Under the pieces are notes generated by a model that saw nothing but the letters and a program-made list of their open reading frames with translations, was not told where the DNA came from and made no database searches. DNA of 22,500 bases from Penium margaritaceum (lineage: Eukaryota > Streptophyta > Zygnematophyceae > Desmidiales > Peniaceae), in NCBI GenBank assembly GCA_023375785.1, contig SZWC01003922.1, positions 63,501 to 86,000 of the forward strand. Direction: 5' to 3'. The translations under genes and the position numbers were made by a program. Shown here piece by piece: positions 16,369-22,500 of this stretch (position 1 is the stretch's first letter; the number at the start of each line of letters is the position of its first letter).

Positions 16369-17150
16369 GTGCAGGCCACCATCATGGCATCACCCGTGAT
16401 GCCCCCACCTGCCTTGGCACGGACTCCAACCCAATGGGTTCCCTCCTACTACGGGCCACCCTCGGCATCCTACTCGCCTCCGTCACGGCTTCGCACGCCA
16501 CCTTCACTGGTGTCTCTGTCTTCTTCACCTCCGGGCCTCCATCCTGGACCCCATCCTTGGCATGCGGACTCGCTCGTCACTGCTCTTGATCCCAGCCTCG
16601 CTCCTTCCTTGGTGCACCCTCACACTCGACCTCTTCATGCCCTCTATGCTGTGAGTTTGGTCGTTGAGTCCGGAGGTCACTCGTGTCAGCCGGATGTAGC
16701 CCTTTGGGGCGTGTCGGTGGGTGGAACTATTGCTGATGATACTTGGATCGAGGGCTGGGAGCATGTTCCGCTCCCGTGGCTTTCGGCTGTTGTTTCAGCT
16801 CATGCGCCTTCCTCTTCTGCCTCTTCTAACAGTGTCGCGCCATGTCATGCCTCCTCGTCCGCTTGTGTGTTGCACGGTTCCTGGATCATTAATTTGGGAG
16901 CAACACATCACATGACTTCGCCCCGTCTCGCGTTTGTACTATTGGGTCCTGTTCGTAATATGTGTTTTGTGCGTACTGGATTAGGCCAAATGCTCCTTGT
17001 CCAAGGTGTTGGTATCGTCCGTTTCGTTGGTCCGGCAGTGGACCATTTCATTCCCAATGTGCTCTTCGTGCCTGCACTTGAGGTCATTCTGTTGTCAATC
17101 TCCGCCCTTGAAGACCAGGGCATGGACTTCCTCGCGTCTCATGGCGTTGG
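16369..17150 (+). pseudogene. Copia C gag C-terminus / protease remnant
   Basis: Frame 1 is open from 16369. The first part is rich in Pro, Ser and Ala (MASPVMPPPALARTPTQW), like the gag-to-protease spacer of some copia elements; no zinc knuckle is seen. The protease site follows a GSWI lead at 16891-16917 and reads NLGATHHMT. Copia proteases have D-S/T-G-A here, so the catalytic Asp is now Asn and the next residue Leu. Downstream, VLFVPALEVILLSISALEDQ (near 17062) is the usual protease end. Coding then continues in frame 3 from about 17155. The family call is firm; the enzyme would be dead. Confidence 0.75.
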
Positions 17151-17154
17151 TTTG

Positions 17155-18170
17155 TTTCTTTGCAGTCGTCTCGTAATTTCGTACTTTGTGGTGTTTTCTA
17201 TGAGAAGCTCTATCGCATGCCTCTGTTTGCACACAGCCTGTCCACCGCTGCCACCGTCCACGTCCGTGTTGCACCCTCTCTCTACCCTGAGCACATCTGC
17301 CTGCTCCATCACCGTCTTGGCTACATGCAGATATCCGCCATTGCCAGCATGCTCCAGACGCAGCCGTCTCTCGGCCTCAATGCCGCTTCCTTCCCTGCCC
17401 CCTGTCCCACTAATTGTCTTGAAAACGCACAAGGAAAGATGCATCGCTCTCCCTTCCCTACCTCTAGTTCGTGTGCTTCACAGTCTCTTGCTCTTGTTCA
17501 TGGTGATGTCATGGGTCCCCTCCCTGACGAGTTTCTTGGAGGTCTTGGTCGGTAATACATGTTGTGTCTTACCAATGACTTCTCCTGCTTTTGCTCGGTC
17601 TTCGCTCTTCGTCAGAAGAGCAATGTCGGCCCCACGACTGAGTCCTGGCTTGTCCAGGCAGAACTTGCTTGTCAACACAAGCTGCAAGTCTTTCATTCTG
17701 ATAGTGGCGGTGAGTTCATCGGTCATCGGTTCATCGGTGGTTTCTCTGCTCCCCACACACTTTCCCTGTCTGAGCTTTGGAATCGCACCCTCGTTGATGG
17801 TATTCTCACCCTCCTTGCCGAGTCTTGTTTCTCCCTTATTCAGGTTTGAGACTATGGCGTACATGACATGGATATGGGATCGTGTTCCTCAAGGTCCGTT
17901 GCCACGCCATGTCATCCCCTTCGAGCGTTGGCATGGTCGTCGTGCGGACCTTCGCCTCATTCGGGTGTGGGGGAAGTATTACCTATATCTGCTTCCTAAG
18001 GAAAAGCATGATGGCAGCTGTCCCCTTGTGACCATCTTTGTCCCTTCTAGGGTGTGTCCGCCCAGTCCAAAGTCTGGCAATACTGGAACTTTACCAGCAC
18101 TCGGGCCATTGAGTCTCGTGATGCTCTCTTCTTCGAGAGGACCTTCTGTCACGATGTGGTTCATCATGTT
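17155..18170 (+). pseudogene. Copia C integrase remnant
   Basis: In frame 3, LLHHRLGYMQISAIASML (near 17304) is the pre-integrase motif; its second Cys pair has become TNCLENAQGK. The core starts LVHGDVMGPL (first Asp near 17502), passes an in-frame TAA at 17553-17555, then has FHSDSGGEFIGHRF (second Asp near 17699). The Glu region is shortened to SELWNRTL near 17770, without the usual QNGVA. After a TGA at 17847-17849 the C-terminal part is in frame 1 (PFERWHGRRADLRLIRVWGK near 17918), then back in frame 3 (STRAIESRDALFFE near 18090). It thus has at least two frame changes and two stops. Confidence 0.78.
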
Positions 18171-20444
18171 CCGTCGCTTGCCCCTTTCTCTCGTGCTAGA
18201 GGGGGTAGTCCTGCAGTCTTGCCCTTCGGTGGTGCATGCTCTCCCACTGTGCCTGCGACTCCTGTTGTACCCTTTGCATCCACATCCTTGTTCTCTGCAT
18301 CCCTCCCTATTACATCTACGTCTCCACCAGCGTCAGCGTCTACATTTCTGCCTGCAGCCTCCCTCGCTATCTCATTGCCTCTATCACTATCTTCAGATGC
18401 CTCTACCACCTCCCCGTCTGCTACATCTATGTCCTTCGCTTTGTCTTCATCTGTGCCTGCTGGTGGTCCTCAAGCTTCTCCCTCTCTTGCGTCTACCTCC
18501 TCACCCGCAGCATCTCCTACGTCCTCTCCAGTGTCAACACCCGTCGTCCTTGCGTCGCAGCCTGCGTTTGTGCAACTCCCTTTTGCATCCAACTTGATTG
18601 CGCCAGTCATGTCGTCCGCAGGTCCTCCCTTCAGTTGGGCCCTAAGCGACCGTCTTGGACCCTTGCGTTCCTCCGTTGTGTCAACGCAGTCCATTCGTCC
18701 TCCTGTGCGGCCGGACGACCCTGTCCCTTCCCAACTTTCCACCGGTACCTGTCTCGATGCCCTTGGGCTAGCGGCCACTATGGTCCATCCCAACACTTCT
18801 CTCGGCTACTCTCTGATTGCTAAGGAGTTTGACCGTGCTATCGCTGCTCCTGAGTCCAGCTCATCTGTGCACAGAACCACTGTTGCCTCCGTCCTTGTTG
18901 CCGGTGGTTACTCCACGCTCTCGGCTGAGCCTGACAGTTTGCGTCATGCCCGCTCCGCTCCGGATGCGGCCCTTTGGGAGCAATTCATATGCAAAGAGCT
19001 AGAGGCTATCAACTTACATGGTGTATACGAGCTTCTTCCACACCCACCAGGCCGTAAGGCCATCACTGTCCACTGGGTATACCGTCACAAGCGAAAGCTT
19101 GATGGCTCCATTGAACGGTACAAGGCCTGGCTCACGACTAAGGGATTCTCCCAAGTGTCCGGCGTGGACTTCAATGCCACCTTCACCCCCGTGGGGGGAG
19201 TACACCACGGCCAAGGTGCTCTTGACTCATGTGGCCCGACATGACTGGGAGCAACACCAGATGGACGTGAACAATGCTCTTTCTCACGACCACCTCGAAG
19301 AGGAAATCTACCTCGAGCAACCTCCAGGCTTTGACAGCACTAAGAGATTTTGGCGCTTCTGCACGGCTGTGTACGGGCTCAAGCAATCTCCGTGCTACTA
19401 GAACCGCGAGAATTCTGCCACCCTTGAGCGCGGTGGCCACCATCGTAACCCGATCGACCTTGCTCTCTTTGTGAGTGCCCCGTATGCGGCCTTAGGAGCC
19501 ATTCAGGTCTACGTGGATGACTTGTTGATTGCCTCACCAGATCCTCGGACTGTCTGCGTAGAACATGAAACATCTTTGTGGGCATGGAAATTGAGCGCAA
19601 CCGCCATCGGCGTGTGCTTAACCTGCATGAGGCATGGTACATCCGCACGCTTGGGGAGTATTTTGCTGACCTTGCGCCCACTGTTCTCCATGCTTCTATG
19701 CCTATCATGCTTGGTGGGCAAAGGATGCTGAAGACTGACCACCCAGCGCGGTTGGGGGAGTCCCTTGACGTCATGACGCACCTGTCGGTCATCCGCTCAC
19801 CGATGTCCCTTGGCACCACTACGCATGCTGACGCTGCCTTCACAGTCAACTTCCTGTCACAGCCATGTCCGCATCGCCTCCATCTTGAGGCCGCACCGTG
19901 CATTGTCTGGTACGTCCTGTCCACTCCTTGCTTGGGGCCTTGCTTTCACGCGCAGTCCTCCGTGGTAGTTGATGGATACATGGAGAAAAACTGGGCACAA
20001 AATTGTGATGCATGTAGTCGCTCTGGGTACATCTTACTAATTGGCGACACCGTCGTCTCATGCAAGAGTGGGAAGCAGGATTGCGTTGCACATAGCTCTA
20101 CCAAGGCCGAGTACATAGCGTTGGATGCGGGAGTCTGTAAGAGCACCTGGTTGTGTCGTCTCATGCACTAGCTACGCTAGCCCATCTGGTGCATCACACT
20201 TCACTAAGACAACAAAAGCGTGCGCCGCATTGCTGAACACGATGGCATGCATTAGACATGCACGAAGCACATGAACATGAAAAATCATTTTGTGCGCGAG
20301 CGCATTGTATGTGGCGATGTGCATTTGATCGGGGCTGACACGCGACGACAACGAGACTTTATCACAAAAGTGCTCTGCAGCGAGAAGTTCAAAGTGGTTA
20401 TGCATGCTGTAGGCATGCAAACCATGCGTGTCGATCATGGCTGA
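18171..20444 (+). pseudogene. Copia C reverse transcriptase and RNase H remnant
   Basis: A Ser/Thr/Pro/Ala-rich spacer (about 18170-18780) leads to RT in frame 3: DAALWEQFICKELEAINLHG near 18963, then ERYKAWLTTKGFSQ near 19114. Near 19195 the frame moves to 1: HQMDVNNALSHDHLEEEIYL near 19255 and GLKQSPCY, ending at TAG 19399-19401 where a conserved Trp belongs. YVDD is at 19510-19521. Near 19570 the frame returns to 3: MGMEIERNRHRRVLN, DGYMEKNWAQNCDA (RNase H) and SSTKAEYIALDAGV near 20097. TAG at 20169 interrupts the frame, but the family tail NHFVRERIVCGDVHLIGADT is still readable from 20283 to TGA 20442-20444. Confidence 0.82.
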
Positions 20445-20569
20445 TGTGACACCTCTCTTTTAGCCCTCCTTTGTTTGTCCTCTCTGTACTCTGTGTTTCT
20501 CATGTCGTGTTGCTGCCTCTTGTGCTTCTGTCCCTTGCTGCGTTGTGGCGCATGGCGTCTACGGGCCAT

Positions 20570-20576
20570 GCGGGGG
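20570..20576 (+). promoter_or_regulatory. Copia C polypurine tract
   Basis: GCGGGGG directly precedes the 3' LTR start TGTTGCGTCAG. It is short, with one C inside, but in exactly the expected place. The 125 bases between the last coding remnant and this tract are pyrimidine-rich and otherwise featureless. Confidence 0.6.
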
Positions 20577-21115
20577 TGTTGCGTCAGTCTCGGTGGCCTC
20601 TGGACTTGATGTTGCACTCCCACTCAAGCACACGAACAGCTTCCCAGCTACTCCGACACGTTCCGGCTCACCTCTCATGCCTTCTCATGCTCACCGGGAT
20701 TTTCTCCGTGGCCGATCACCCGAGGCCTTTTCTCGACCGCACACAGCGTTACTTTTTCATTATTTTGCTGTGTAGGGTTTGTTGTTCTACTTCCACTACT
20801 TCTTTTGGTTTGTCATTCGGGCAACTGAGCAGCCCGTACTATACCCAGGTTTGCACTAGGTTTTGTATGGTGCCTTTCTGGCACTATGACTATTTTTTCT
20901 TTTAGTGACAACTGCGACGATCCTTGTTTCATGCGCACGTCGTCGTAGCGCGGTGGGGGATATCCCCTCCACTCGATCATTCTGCTTGCAACTTCGCACA
21001 TTTCAAGCAGTTCTTTGCCATCTCTTGACCAAATCAACGATGTCTGTCATGTTCGCTCCCAGACAACGTGCTCTCTCACATTAGACGTTGCTAGGAGGGT
21101 TATCGCCTTCCCTCA
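20577..21115 (+). repeat. Copia C 3' LTR
   Basis: 539 bp, from TGTTGCGTCAG to CTTCCCTCA. It is collinear with the 5' LTR but lacks the TRIM, which gives the empty insertion site for that element. Confidence 0.87.
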
Positions 21116-22500
21116 CCCAGGACGCCGTGGCAGCTTTCTCGGAGTTGCGGGTGGGTGGAGCCACCACTCGTCTGTGCTCCGGCACCAGCAGGGACCACAT
21201 CTGGGATCTGCATGGGCATTGGCACGGAAGATTGGTTATAGTAAGCTCTACAAAGAGACAAGGACGACTCACATCACAACACACTCAACCTTGAATGTTA
21301 GGGTTTGATCAAGGTTTGAAAACGAATAAAGCGAGTTTGCTTGATTGGAATTTTCCCTTTTCAAGTAATTGCTTTCAAAATTAGGGGCATGGCTGAAAAT
21401 GTTGTCTTTTCTTGACCGTGATTTTGCAAGGAGCACCGACTCTGTGACGAGCGACAATGGACACTGCTTTGAAACGGCATTTCATCAACACTTTAGAATT
21501 CGGGACATGGATGCAAATTACTTTCATGTTATGGGCGCGCATGCTATATTTTTTTGTGCTATGGGCGGATTTCATGAATCGTGCACAACAGGGGGTACCA
21601 TTTGTATTGAGCCCTCATAGAGAGTAGTTGAACAGGCTGGAACCATTGGAAACAATACACTAGAGGTCAGGGCAAGTGGCGAAAATGATCTCGACCGGAT
21701 GGTGGAGAAATCTTGAGGTTGACACGATGTGGGTCCTAAATGTAATGATTGAAATGTCCGCTTGTGAAGTCCAGGGACTCTTGCACGTTTGTGACGGAAT
21801 AATCTTAAGTTAATTGAAGATTCTGAACTTTGTCAGTAAATGACAGTTGGAGTGAAAAGTAATCCAATGACCCCAATACTCGAATCTTCTCCTGCTCCAC
21901 ACCTCATCGTTGTGAACCATTCATGTTGTGCTCGGGGTAACACCACCCATGCGGAATGGGTAGAAGGATGTTGAATGAGAAGGGTTGAGAGGGACCATGA
22001 TTTTATCCCATCCACATACTAACATTAGGAGTGTTGGATCTCAGAAAGTTTGTGCTCCATAAGTGGGACTCCCCACCCATTTCCTCCTTGCTCCGGTCCG
22101 GTACGTCATGTGACTCTTCCAAATAAAACATCATGAAAGATAAAGGAAAATAGCAAGATGTCAAACTTTATCACTGATCATGAACCTTACAAATAATCGA
22201 CCCACTGATGATCGGCTCCAACATTAAGAGTAAAATTATGATCTGTTGTTGCCGTGAAATCGCCTGTAATACAATGGAAAAGACCTGTCCGTCACCTTTG
22301 TCAAGTTTGCTCACCCAAATCCATCCACGAAATAGGTGGGAGAAAAATGGTGTGATTTCATTATGTTCCCCCTCACCCGTTCTCAGCTTCCGCCAAAGTT
22401 GGTGTGGCGCAAAAGTAGTGTTGGTGGTTGAGATCGTCTCCCAAAAGGAGAAATTGATAAGTCAATCCGGTTCTTGGTTGTGGGTGTCGAAGTTGTCTGC
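21116..22500. other. Unassigned flank downstream of copia C
   Basis: No open frame above 97 codons, no recognised domain and no repeat of earlier parts of the window that would hold up by eye. Probably decayed intergenic DNA. Confidence 0.5.

Larger units (their letters stand above)
13381..21115 (+). mobile_element. Old Ty1/copia retrotransposon C with both LTRs
   Basis: A near-complete element: 5' LTR 13381-14320 (interrupted by a TRIM), PBS from 14321, long leader, gag/protease, integrase, RT, RNase H, PPT and 3' LTR 20577-21115. The polyprotein is split by at least four frame changes and several stops. Both LTRs begin TGTTG(T/C)GTCAGTCTCGG and end CGCCTTCCCTCA. They differ at many sites, roughly 15-20% by eye, which points to an old insertion. 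The 5-bp flanks (GGTGT and CCCAG) do not match, so no target-site duplication is visible. Confidence 0.87.

Noticed and set aside
21116-21230. Weak likeness between the sequence after the 3' LTR of C and the leader after its 5' LTR (CTCGT...GTGCTCC; TCTGGGAT)
   Set aside because: Only short, scattered GC-rich words match and the PBS is absent. Not enough to claim a tandem element.

Overview
The window is almost entirely retrotransposon-derived DNA from a eukaryotic, most likely plant-lineage (streptophyte), nuclear genome. The evidence is Ty1/copia and Ty3/gypsy polyprotein remains, primer-binding sites complementary to initiator-Met tRNA (core TGGTATCAGAGC), a miniature LTR element (TRIM), a long-period tandem repeat and the absence of any intact host gene. 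The species cannot be named from the sequence. Nothing bacterial, organellar or CRISPR-like was seen.

Layout. (1) 1-945: 3' end of copia copy A (RT C-terminus and RNase H), broken by a single N at 945. (2) 946-5446: copia copy B of the same family, lacking its 5' LTR and gag N-terminus but otherwise collinear (gag zinc knuckle, protease, integrase, RT, RNase H, 3' LTR). All of it lies in one reading frame, interrupted by three stop codons. A and B are about 99% identical where they overlap. (3) 5447-8127: unidentified sequence with short exon-like fragments. (4) 8128-9920: tandem array with a 495-bp period. (5) 9921-12479: minus-strand gypsy relic (LTR, PBS, gag, protease, start of RT) cut off at the satellite junction. 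(6) 12480-13380: unassigned. (7) 13381-21115: an old copia element C with both LTRs, PBS, PPT and a polyprotein broken by several frameshifts and stops; its roughly 2-kb leader is partly filled with GCN-rich low-complexity DNA. (8) 13485-13890: a 406-bp minus-strand TRIM nested in the 5' LTR of C. The uninterrupted 3' LTR of C preserves the empty insertion site. (9) 21116-22500: unassigned.

How the parts relate. No element looks able to produce a full set of proteins. A and B are young and died by point nonsense changes. C is much older, and its LTRs differ at many sites. The TRIM entered C after C had inserted, and its own two LTRs differ at 12 of 161 positions. The most interesting item is this TRIM: its short LTR is packed with consecutive perfect inverted repeats, and almost all differences between the two LTRs fall outside the stems.
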